The position numbers and the translations under genes are program-made. The notes beneath the pieces were generated by a model. It made no database searches. It was given only the letters and a program-made list of their open reading frames with translations, and was not told the origin of the DNA. A stretch of 64,000 nt of DNA, taken from contig NC_070573.1 of assembly GCF_026914185.1 (NCBI RefSeq), positions 2,783,501 through 2,847,500 of the forward strand. Reading direction: 5' to 3'. Positions 55,575 through 64,000 of the stretch are shown here, piece by piece (the first letter of the stretch is position 1; every line of letters begins with the position of its first letter). Source of the DNA: Puccinia triticina. Taxonomy: Eukaryota; Basidiomycota; Pucciniomycetes; Pucciniales; Pucciniaceae.

Positions 55575-58500
55575 TTACTGGTCTTTCGGTTGGTCTCTTG
55601 GCGGCGCAGGAGCGGGTTTGGCCGCAAAATCCAACAGAGTAGATTGCTTGACTTTGCGCTTGACGTTGGAGTTGATGAGGCTATTTTTGGCGCCGACGCT
55701 GGCGACGCCGTTCCGCTCATCCACCCGGTCGAAGAACTTGCCCGGCTTCTTCAGCTCCGGCGTCGCCGGCGTCTTCGTCCCGAATAAGTTACTCGTGTTC
55801 GACTGGTTCGTGCTTGCCGGCCGGAGCGGCTTCTTCGCAAACGGATTGGTCGCTACAAAGAAAAGGGGGGGAAGACAAGAGAGTGTTAACACGAGACTAA
55901 GTTGCATGTCAAGAGGTATGTAACTTGTGTGAGCTCTGGCTTACATTCCCTGGGGGTACTTTGGGCCTGACTGTTGAGACTATATTCACTAAGCTTGGGA
56001 CGTTTGATGCTACTGTTCAGACTTCCAAGGTCATCATCAGCATCATGCATGAGAGAATCGGTTGTGACTTCGAGAGTCGAGCTTAGATCGAGTTGTTCGT
56101 CTCTCCAGGGTTCTTCGCCTTCCTCCTGAGCTGCGACCTGGTCGGCCCTTCGGACGGGCGCCGGGGCTTTGAAGATGTCGGCTTGGTTGAAGACCCTCGC
56201 GGGACGAGCAGACAACGAAGCCTCGAACGGCCTCAGGAAGATATCGTTGAAGGCCGAATCGCTCGCTTTCCGCTTCGATGACGATTTGGATTCGGCGATA
56301 ATCTCGTAATCTTCAAGATGCGCATACTTCGACTTCCGTTTACTGAGGCCAGATGGGTCCGATAAATCGTTTTCGAGCTCTCTTGCATCGCGTAACTTGG
56401 AAACCCTTTCCTGCAATCCGGCTAGATTAAAGAATTTGCAGATCTTCACCGATGCTTCCAATGTATTCATGTTCTTCAGACAAATCGAGTAGTCCAGCGC
56501 TTTTTGTAGTGACGGCTCCGGTTCAACCTTGCAACAAGTCTCAATCAATTTCAAAAGTTGCTTCTCTAGCTCGAGTTGGTTGGTACTCAGTTCAGAGCTC
56601 AGCAACGTATCTTCCGGCTTGGCTAGATCGGCCCGGTGATGATGGATCAAAGAGCCACGTAGATAGCTAAAATAAGGAAAATGTACGCGTAAGAATTGGC
56701 ACTCATAACAATGTTTTTGGATAGACGAATGCGGAACACACCTTTCTTCGAGTTGACCTTGCGGCGAATCTTGTTCTAAGAGTGGCATTTGGAGTTGGAC
56801 ATGCTGGAGTATTGGGGCTGGAATAGTGGGCTGGGTTTCGCCTCCCTACATATGAAGCAAAATAACGTCTGGCCGTTAGTAAGAGCGATAGATCTTTGAC
56901 ATCAAGAAAGAAAAAAGAAAAAGAAATACCCTGAAGACAATACAAGACAGCTGAGAGTCAGATACGCTAACTGGCCAGTAAACTCGATCCAACTGCCCTT
57001 CAGTTTTGAGCGAGGCTGTGGCCAGCATAGGAACCCAACGGCCTTGGCGAGGTCTTCGGGCCTTGTCCAAGAAGGAGAGGACCCCCGTGGAATCATAGCA
57101 AGCAGGAATTGAATGCGGATGGCTGAATCCGATCCAGGAGAGAACGACGCCGATGTTGGGGAGTGGGATGGTGCCTTCCTGGACGATCTCGAACGAGCTA
57201 CTGTCCATGAGGGTGTAGCTCAGTGGATGGTTTTGGGGGAGGATCGAAGGCCGGTGGACGACAAAGATAAACTCATGGCTGCATGCCAAGCTGACGATCT
57301 GCTGGCCCAGGTTCCAGACGTAAGTTTGTATGCCACTTCCTGAGAACAGGCGGACGTAGCCCAGGTTGGTCCCCACGGCCACCGTGCCCGATCCCGCCAA
57401 GCCGTCCCGATCGATCTTGCCGTCCTCATTGGCACATCCTCCGCAAGCAACACACGTCGCGCTCTCCGCGTTGGGGAGCTCGAACTCCCAGCTGGCTTCC
57501 TCATCCACCCCGATCGTCTCCGAGCCCCCAAATGCGAAGCCTCCGGTGGTCCAGGACTCGAAGGGCAGATATCGGACCACCGATGGATTCGACCGAGTCG
57601 CGCTGCATGCAAAGGCAAGACCCAGATTACCCAGCGAGCCCAGATTGAATTTGAACAGGTCCGCGAAATGGTATCCCCTGTGTCGACCCTGGTCATGGAA
57701 CTCTACCGTCACAATGTTCTCTTCCTCTTTCTCGAGTATATGCACTCGGCCTAGTGAGTTGAACGCCAGATATCGCCTGGCAGTTCGAGTTTCGAGAGAG
57801 CGATGCTTGAGGGTAGTCGCACCAGGTTGGAAAGCTTCTTGAGCATGACCGGCAGAGACGTGATACGTGAGATTGGGGTTTCGGGATGAAGACTGATGGT
57901 AATGGGTGGATGAATTTTGCTTTGTGGCTGTGGTTGACCGGTGAGTGTTCTTTGCAGTATCAAGATCATCGATCACCCAGTCCTCGTTCTCGTAACCAAC
58001 CTCTCCTTCGAAAGGGTCGAAGTCCTCTCCAAGCAGACCAGCATCCCCGTGCTCCTCGTCGCGAGTGGGTTCTGCTAGCGAGGGAGGATTAAAGGGAGGA
58101 GGCTGGGTGGATGGGACGACGTCGTGCCAGTTGATGACCTGTCCAAGCTGGTTCGCAGCCACGATGGAATTGGCTTGGGGACGCCACTGGATGGCGGTGA
58201 TCGGGCAATCAGCCTCAGGTTGAATACTCTTCTCGACCGTCCAAGCCTGAGTCGACCAAACGACGATTATCCCGTCTTGACAGCCGGTAGCAAGATATTT
58301 GCCGTTCAGAGAGAACCTTAGAGAAGTAATCGGCTTGGTTTGCTTGGACTCCTCAGGTTGGCAGACGGTCCTCGAACGCTTCCACAGATTATCCGGCCCA
58401 GCTTTGGTCAGGATCGCCAGTCCGGATTCCCGACTCGGGGCGACGAAATATTTGCCAGATGGATGCCAGACAGCCTCTATTGACTTGTGAGATTCCGGTA

Positions 58501-59241
58501 TGACCGGTGGGAGGATATTATCGATCTCTTGCGAGCATGGGATTTCGCCAGACGGGTTTTGTTTTGGGAGGTTCCAAATCCTCAAGACGCCCTCGCAGCC
58601 AGAACTGACTAGGAGAGTCGAATCAGGCGACCAGGAGAGGGACTTGATCGATTTGGTGTGGCCGGTTAAAAGACTCGAGTTCAGCGGATCCTGGACATCG
58701 ACGATTTTGATATAGAGTTCGTCTGAGGCTACTGCGAGTTTCCTTTGGTTGGGAGAGAATCTGATCGATCGCGTGGCTAGCGAGGTCCGGGTGATGAGGG
58801 ATTTGAATGGTGGGGTTTGGTCTGATGACGCCGCATGCTCATGCAGCACAGTCTCGCCAGACTCCGAGCAGGAGGCAAGAAAGTCGAACTGTTTGTGCGA
58901 GGCAGATAGCAATTCTATTCAGCTTGTGTGAATGAAGCAGCGTACTGTCTATCTCACCGAACAATCCAAGTCGGTTACGGGGTCCTTGTGATATTCGATG
59001 GTCTTTGCGGCATCGACCGACTGCGTCAGATCGAAGCACCGAATCCCGTCTGCGCCGCCGGAGTAAAGATACCTAGATCAGAAGAACGCTTTGGGGAGTC
59101 AGTAGGCGCGCTCGAATGCGGAATACATCTACATGGGGAGCGTGCAACACACCTTGCGTCTGGCGAGTAGGCCAACGAGACCGCGCCTTCGGTGTGGACA
59201 TAGGTAGCCGAGACGGTCTGGTCCTGGGAGAGAGGGGACAT
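55575..59241 (-). CDS. CTF4: Replisome scaffold Ctf4 / Mcl1 / And-1 (WDHD1) orthologue
   Basis: Ctf4 is a trimeric hub that links the CMG helicase (via GINS) to DNA polymerase alpha and other factors and supports sister chromatid cohesion. Six exons join in frame to 1088 residues: 59241-59153, 59072-58958, 58888-56930, 56845-56742, 56666-55945, 55852-55575. WD40 repeats occupy about the first 330 residues (YLYSGGADG, LLTGHTKSIKSLSWSPDSTL, GKYLATGCQDGIIVVWS). The acidic linker carries EDWVIDDLD (370-378), a family hallmark. A second propeller follows (AVGTNLGYVRLFSGSGIQ; VVLSWIGFS) and then a helical C-terminus with NPFAKKPLRP. The tail has QSTLLDFA (1066-1073), resembling a PCNA-binding motif. 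There is no HMG box, as in fungi. First in-frame ATG chosen. Confidence 0.93.
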
Positions 59242-59377
59242 GTCCAAGCGAGTTATCGTGCCGTTGGTTGTTCTCGGTTGCAATCGTCGTCTTGCGGGCG
59301 CGTGTCAGCTCACTCAGACGCGTCACGCGTCACCGTGCGAGAAGGAGTGAAAACCCCACTTACCTGCTTGGACCTCA

Positions 59378-59416
<39 letters not shown>

Positions 59417-59421
59417 TCGTG

Positions 59422-59456
<35 letters not shown>
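59378..59456 (+). tRNA. tRNA-Gly (anticodon GCC) with a probable 8-nt intron
   Basis: Acceptor arms GCGTTGT and ACAACGC pair perfectly, followed by discriminator A. The T arm is AGGGG-TTCGACT-CCCCT, with a B-box-like GGTTCGACTCC. The D arm (GGCT-AGCGGTA-AACT) has one mismatch. The anticodon stem GGGCC/GGCCT encloses TTGCCA, then eight extra bases AGGTCGTG, then T. Removing the eight bases leaves a standard 71-nt Gly tRNA; GGT in the intron can pair with the anticodon. A TTTT terminator follows at about 59460. It is divergent from CTF4, 137 bp from its start codon. Confidence 0.88.
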
Positions 59457-59457
<1 letters not shown>

Positions 59458-60044
59458 TTCTTTTGCTCCATCTGGACACATCAATGCATCCCCCCTCCCG
59501 CAACTTCTGCATGGAGTTCGGGACCCAATTTTTAATCAATGCTATATGTAAGTGGAACAAAGGAAAAAATTGCTCATTTCTCTTCAGATCAATAACAACC
59601 TCCCAAGGAATTCCAAAATCAAACAAAAGACACAATCTTTTTTGCGTGTTTTCTTGAACTACAGTAGGAGCAACTTCAATTAATCAGATGCATGTGATTG
59701 TATGACAGAAATAAATGCCAATCAAACAAAGCAACTTTTTGTGAATTGAATATTTTCTCCTTCTTATAAAACACAGTATGCAACCAGAAAAAAGGGACAC
59801 TTGATTCATGCTTCACACATGTAACAACAACTCAGCAAGCAAGGACCTGAACTCACCATGGTATGTATGGAAAGAAACTGTGTATTTCTATTTCTTGCAT
59901 AATATTAACACAATCTGCCAAAACTGAGACATGCTGGTAGTGTAAAACCACTAATGCAGAACATGTTCTAAGAAGCAGTCAGAGACTTTTGATCAAGAAT
60001 TAGGTTCATACTCTGATAGTAGATTCTCAACAGTGAAAGGCTTT
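59457..60044. other. AT-rich intergenic, nothing recognised
   Basis: No coding region, repeat array or element end was identified between the tRNA and the GCG-rich block. Confidence 0.4.
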
Positions 60045-60600
60045 TTCTACGGGAAGCACAGCGCTTTTTGGCCTGGCTACGCTGCGCTACTTTGCAGTTT
60101 TTTGTGGCTACGCTTGCGCTTGTTGGGCCAAGCGCTTAGCATTTGAAGCTATAGCCACTATTTTTAGCCATCAAATAGCGCAAAAGTGCGCTCAAAAAGC
60201 GAACAATGCAATTTTATAGCGCTTTGGAAGCGCTATTTTTACACTATTCTTTTGCGGGGGAAGTCGGTAGCTTCCACAATTTCCGGATCACTTTTGTCCC
60301 TTTAGCGCAGCAGGTCTGCTGCGGCGCTATGCTTTTATAGCGTGAAAGCGCGCGTAGCACCGCGAGGCTGCTGTGGTGCTACGCTTTTGTAGCGTAAAAT
60401 CATATGTAGCGCACAGAAAGTGCAAACAAAGCATTTTTGCGCTCCGCTATTTGGTAGCAAAAGCGCCGCTATTTGCGCTGCGCTTGCGCTTTTTCCCGAG
60501 CTACGTTTAGCCGTAGCGCAGCAGGTTATGGCGCTTTGGCACGTACCCGCGGCGCTGCGCTTGTATGTGGACTTTTTGTAGCGCAGCGTACAGTGCCCCG
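60045..60600. repeat. AGCGC/GCGCT inverted-repeat block
   Basis: Interleaved words such as TTTTTGGC..GCTGCGCTA, TAGCGCTTTGGAAGCGCTA, GTAGCGCAGCAGG and GTGGTGCTACGCTTTTGTAGCG make the block largely self-complementary. It uses the same vocabulary as 29425-29880 and 31610-32050 but is not a simple copy of either. Confidence 0.7.
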
Positions 60601-60798
60601 CACCTCTTCTCGACTACCCCTACAGGGGTGTTCCAAATTTTTTGGGAGAAAAATCCAAAAAAAATTGGGCGCGGGGGCTTTTCTCTGATGATTTCTGATG
60701 TTTCTAGGGGAAAATGATGCTGTACAACAGCTGTTAGAACTTTTAGCCTGAGAAATAAGTGTTATACATACATTGTAATACATATTTGAATATATTAG

Positions 60799-61000
60799 GG
60801 GGGTTCACAATAGGATAAAAATAAAATTTGAGAGTCAATTTTAAGGCCTTTATCAACAAATTTTTAAAAATCTGGCAAGATGTGCAGGACTGGGTGTCCC
60901 CTGAGAATCAGAGCAACTTCTTCACTTTTTAAAAAATTGTTCATAAAGGCCTTAAAATTAGCTTTAAAGTTTTATTTTTATCCTATTGTGAACCCCCCTA
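60799..61000. mobile_element. Foldback MITE with GGGGGGTTCACAAT ends, copy 1
   Basis: About 202 bp with inverted arms of about 70 bp (GGGGGGTTCACAATAGGATA...AATTTTAAGGCCTTTAT). TA flanks both ends, compatible with a Tc1/mariner-type target duplication. No coding region. Confidence 0.82.
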
Positions 61001-61020
61001 TTACATAAGTGTACATATTA

Positions 61021-61218
61021 GGGGGGTTCACAATTAAAATTTGTAAAACTTTGGGACCCATTTTAACCTGTTTATGAACATATTTTTAAAAAGTTGATAA
61101 ATTGCACTGATTGACCAGTCATACCTTTTTCTGGACATCTTGCCAAAATTTTAAAATTATGTTCAGAAACGCATTAAATTGACCTCTAAAGTTTTATAAA
61201 ATTCAATTTTGAACCCCC
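61021..61218. mobile_element. Foldback MITE with GGGGGGTTCACAAT ends, copy 2
   Basis: Begins GGGGGGTTCACAATTAAAATTTGTAAAACTTT-like and ends with the inverse (TAAAATTCAATTTTGAACCCCCC), with TA on both sides. The arms are diverged from copy 1. A third, single end of the family (CTATTGTGAACCCCCC) lies at about 61984-62000. Confidence 0.78.
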
Positions 61219-62001
61219 CTATCATGGTTGTTGTGAGGTCTCCTGGCATCCTGGCTTCGGCAAATCAAGAGACCTTCAAAAAAACAACTCACAATGGCGC
61301 CTGCTAGCAAAGCTTCTAAAGCACAAAGAGCCTGCCGCAAATGTGAATCAATGCTGAGGAAGAAGGTTGGCCGCACGATCAAAAAGCAAAAATTGAATTC
61401 CAATCAAAGCTTTCTTATTGAGATTTCCAATGAGGGTGAACGGGCTGATGAACAATTTTTTTGCAATACTGACAAAGATCAATTCCCACCGGCAAGAACT
61501 CAGCCAATTGCACTTGCCAAATGCCGTAATCATATAGTTTAAAGTGTTTTATATACATAATAAGTTCATTAAGTACATAAAACATACTTTATAAACCCAT
61601 AGTACACACATTTAAACCCATAATATAGGCAAGTGTTCCAAATTTGACCACCCAAAAAATGATAACTTTTGAAGGAGACATCCCCAAGGGATGTGCTATA
61701 TAAAATCCTTTTCTACAAGCTCCACAGAGCTCAAAAATGTGTTGTATGGATTTATAGGGTTGATGGTCAAAAAATCACGGGGGGAAAAAAAAGTTTGCGG
61801 GCGCGGGGTAGTTGAGAAGAGATGCGGGGCACTGTAGCCTTCCACCGTTGAATCTACATACAAATAAAACTCACCATGTTGAATTAATATTGATCAAGAC
61901 ACTGAAATCCAGTTTGAACTTGACTGATCTTGAGAGGGAGATGATAAAGGCCTTATCATAAGCCCCAAAGGTTTTTTAAAGTTCTATTGTGAACCCCCCT
62001 A
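61219..62001. other. Segment between MITE ends; possible larger mariner-type element
   Basis: The left end at 61021 and the inverted end at about 62000 could bound an element of about 980 bp. The only open frame of note is 61294-61542 (KASKAQRACRKCESMLRKKV), a small basic peptide with no recognised family. No transposase catalytic motif is seen. Confidence 0.35.
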
Positions 62002-62148
62002 ATATCTGGACAGTTTTTATCAGGTTATAACAAGACATTTTGGACACACATAAAGAACGAGCAACCTTAACATATTCTCAAGTTTTTTAAATTTGGCAAA
62101 ACTGTGTTCGTATGTAGTAGGAGGAGAAAAGACTACCAGGAGAAAAGG

Positions 62149-62953
62149 CTACAATTTCACAGAATCGACCGCTAACGGTGTACGTTTTGGAGGTCTGTAT
62201 GGTGTTGACTTGATTCCGAAGAGTCTCTTGAGCGAATCCTTGAGTTTCGTGAAGAATAATTTGAGCCAAGAAGGTTTTTCGTTCGGCCAGTACATTCGAT
62301 AGAGGTATCTACAGCCGAGCTGGGGACAGGAGACGACAATGAACGGGAGACGATTGATCCGACGACGGCCCTTTACTTGTTTATTGAAGTTTTCTTCTAG
62401 ACAGGTTGGATGGAAGTGGTGTGGACAGCCCCGTAGGATGGCCACTTTGTCGGCTCCTGGCTCGTAATGTTGCTCACAGAGGGGACATGCGTGTTGATTC
62501 TCTCCGTGGCTCCCCTTCGACTTGGTTGGGCGTCCGACCATCGCAGTCCACTTCGCTTTAATCAACGCGACCGTCTATAGAAGAAAACAAAAAGTCGTTC
62601 CACCCCCGGGACAAGTTAGAGAAAACTCGGCCTTGTCAGCACTACAGCTCCATGGAATGAGAATAAAAAAGTTCTCTCTCCGATGAACACACCCTAGGCC
62701 ACTTTCCGGCGGACTTTTCGGGATTGAAATCCAGCGTGTAACAGACCCTGGTTGTTTGGCGCCAATCGAAGGTTGGAGAAACGCACAGTCCAAAGTGGAA
62801 CCATCCGGCCAAAAGAACCTGTCCAACCCAAGCCATGCGAATGAGCGGGTCAGTAGTCCCAAGGAATACGTAGACATCCAGGGAATGATTCCAAGAATCA
62901 GTCGCAGTCCTGATGGAATCAAAAGGAAAGAGAGGGACCAGTTTACCATGCAT
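62149..62953 (-). CDS. RING-type zinc finger protein, two exons
   Basis: Exon 2 (62574-62149) encodes a RING-H2-like module: C117-x2-C120, C137-x-H139, H142-x2-C145 and C170-x4-C175 (CPLC ... CPHHFHPTC ... CPQLGC). RING domains usually recruit E2 enzymes for ubiquitin transfer. After it lies a basic, hydrophobic tail (WLKLFFTKLKDSLKRLFGIK). Exon 1 (62953-62693; DVYVFLGTTDPLIRMAWVGQ, WFHFGLCVSPTFDW) joins in frame through a 118-nt intron with GTGTGT, a CTAAC branch word and CTATAG. Exon 2 is the firm part; the exon 1 model and start are inference. Total 228 residues. If exon 1 is wrong, translation could start at 62541. Confidence 0.65.
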
Positions 62954-63742
62954 AACAGCGGTCTCACTCTAAGTGTCATCACACAAGACCGGGATTATTG
63001 GAGCGCAGAGTCCGCGGGTGGGCGTGCGGGTGGGCGTCAGGCAATATGGGAAGGAGTCTTTTCCGTCCAGAGGTCGCAACCGATGGAGCCCCGAAAGAAA
63101 AACGGGATTATGTATACCGAGGGACCCTGCAGATGTGAGCTGGCGGGAGGCTTTCATGGAGCTGACCCGGCGGAGCCGCTGATGGTCTCCTATTTTCGCC
63201 ATTCCACTGCAGCCCGGAAGACCACGTCCTTTTTTTACCATTTCCTACGCTTTCAGCGTTTCGAATCTATGTATGGATGTACGGACCAGCGCTTCTTTGA
63301 GTGGAATCAATTGTTTCCTTCTCCTTGCAACATGTGCCGCCCCCCGTGCCGACATCGGCCTGCAGAGTGCGGTGGAAGCGCTCCAAACTGGAGGGTGTGT
63401 TTCGGGGTTGAGGGGGGTCCAGTTGGGCAAAGAAGGGGTCTGGGCTGCTGACTGGGCAGTCGGCTACCATCAGCTGCCCTTGGGTTTTCCTCAGCCAAAC
63501 ACACTGAGCCGTTGTCTCAACTTCAATTCTCTCCTCCCCCAACTCACATCGGCCAGGAACATCTACTTCCCCAATCAAAAGCCCGAGGTCTGCTGCTGGT
63601 GCGGTCCTGTCCTTTAAGCGCCCACAGAATTCGTGTCTGACTTCCCCCTTACCCTGCTTTCTTCCATTCAAAAAGTCTGTTAGGTTTTTACACGTACCCA
63701 AAAAAAACACCTTCTTCGCCAACAGCTTAGAACTATCTAAAG
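62954..63742. other. Intergenic with overlapping open frames, undecided
   Basis: Both strands stay open for long stretches. The most gene-like frame is plus 63273-63617 (114 codons), with a hydrophobic N-terminal segment (INCFLLLATCAA), five further cysteines and a compact C-terminus (EVCCWCGPVL). It could be a small secreted protein. The opposite-strand frame 63758-63267 is longer but less protein-like. A short tandem word, GGGTGGGCGTGCGGGTGGGC, lies at 63016. Confidence 0.3.
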
Positions 63743-64000
63743 ATGGCCAAGTACTCAACCTTCGAACAGCTTCCCGTGGAGATCGTCGAATTGTGCCTCG
63801 AGGGCTTACCCGCTAGCTCTATCGGCGCCTTGTTGTGCCTCAGGTCAGTACCTATAAACACTCTCACTATTCTTTTCCAACACTTGAAGGGAGAACTCGA
63901 TTCCATTCTTGATATCAATCAAGATCAAACACGGAGAGCTGCTTGAATATTTATCATTCCAAACATGTGGTCTCAATCATTTTTATACACCTACCAGTCG
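63743..64000 (+). CDS. F-box-like protein, 5' end only (runs off the window)
   Basis: The start MAKYSTFEQLPVEIVELCLE followed by GLPASSIGALLCLR matches the first two helices of an F-box, the Skp1-binding module of SCF ubiquitin ligases. The frame reaches a donor site (AG|GTCAGTACC) at 63843. A possible acceptor at 63889 would continue an open frame to the window end, but that intron would be only 46 nt. Without splicing the frame stops at 63946. The rest of the gene is outside the window. Confidence 0.6.

Noticed and set aside
56093..58931. Plus-strand open frames over CTF4
   Set aside because: Antisense shadows of the conserved minus-strand CTF4 exons.
59378..59456. Class II (long variable arm) tRNA reading
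   Set aside because: A fold with a 7-nt TTGCCAA loop leaves a 12-13-nt variable region, but the anticodon would still be GCC (Gly), which never has a long arm. The intron model is simpler.
62756..63451. 231-codon plus-strand frame
   Set aside because: It is antisense to the RING gene exon 1 in part, has no recognisable domain and low-complexity GGRAGG segments. Not called.

Overview
The window looks like a repeat-rich chromosome segment of a basidiomycete, most likely a rust fungus (Pucciniales). Genes have many short GT-AG introns of about 55-130 nt. The single-copy genes found (peroxisomal ABCD transporter, Chs7-type chitin synthase chaperone, C-5 sterol desaturase, Ctf4/And-1) are fungal in type. 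Most of the DNA between them consists of Copia, Gypsy-like and hAT elements, MITEs and minisatellites. The species cannot be fixed from sequence alone.

Layout. 1-1060: the inner part and one end of a TIR element carrying a palindromic minisatellite ('satellite A'), with a 138-bp MITE nested in its end. 2434-6231: decayed Gypsy-type element (gag only). 9091-10464: intronless F-box/LRR-like gene. 11186-16076: GC-rich island with two multi-exon genes in tandem, an ABCD half-transporter (10 exons) and a Chs7-like protein (7 exons). 16592-21110: long-TIR element, then a giant imperfect palindrome with satellite A arms and a 52-bp perfect palindrome at its centre. 22400-26035: decayed lineage-specific gene pieces and a bipartite inverted minisatellite. 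26035-28390: Copia element split by a solo LTR (TSD GTACC) and carrying an internal inversion of about 360 bp. 30479-34554: hAT element (8-bp TSD) with a second hAT-type MITE nested in its transposase (8-bp TSD). 35801-41122: nearly intact Copia element with TSD. 41298-42950: remnants of two more Copia elements. 45330-48175: 28-bp palindromic satellite, arranged as two inverted arms. 51518-52869: complete satellite A TIR element (TSD ATT) just upstream of ERG3. 53162-54977: ERG3. 55575-59241 (minus): CTF4. 59378-59456: intron-containing tRNA-Gly(GCC). 60045-62001: GCG-rich repeats and TA-flanked MITEs. 62149-62953 (minus): RING-type gene. 63743-end: first exon of an F-box-like gene.

The host genes are unrelated housekeeping genes: very-long-chain fatty acid import into peroxisomes, chitin synthase export, ergosterol synthesis and replisome scaffolding. 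They do not form one pathway. The most unusual property of the window is its repeats: at least five unrelated minisatellite families have a stem-loop as repeat unit, several sit in head-to-head inverted arrays, and one of them (satellite A) occurs inside two elements with different terminal repeats.
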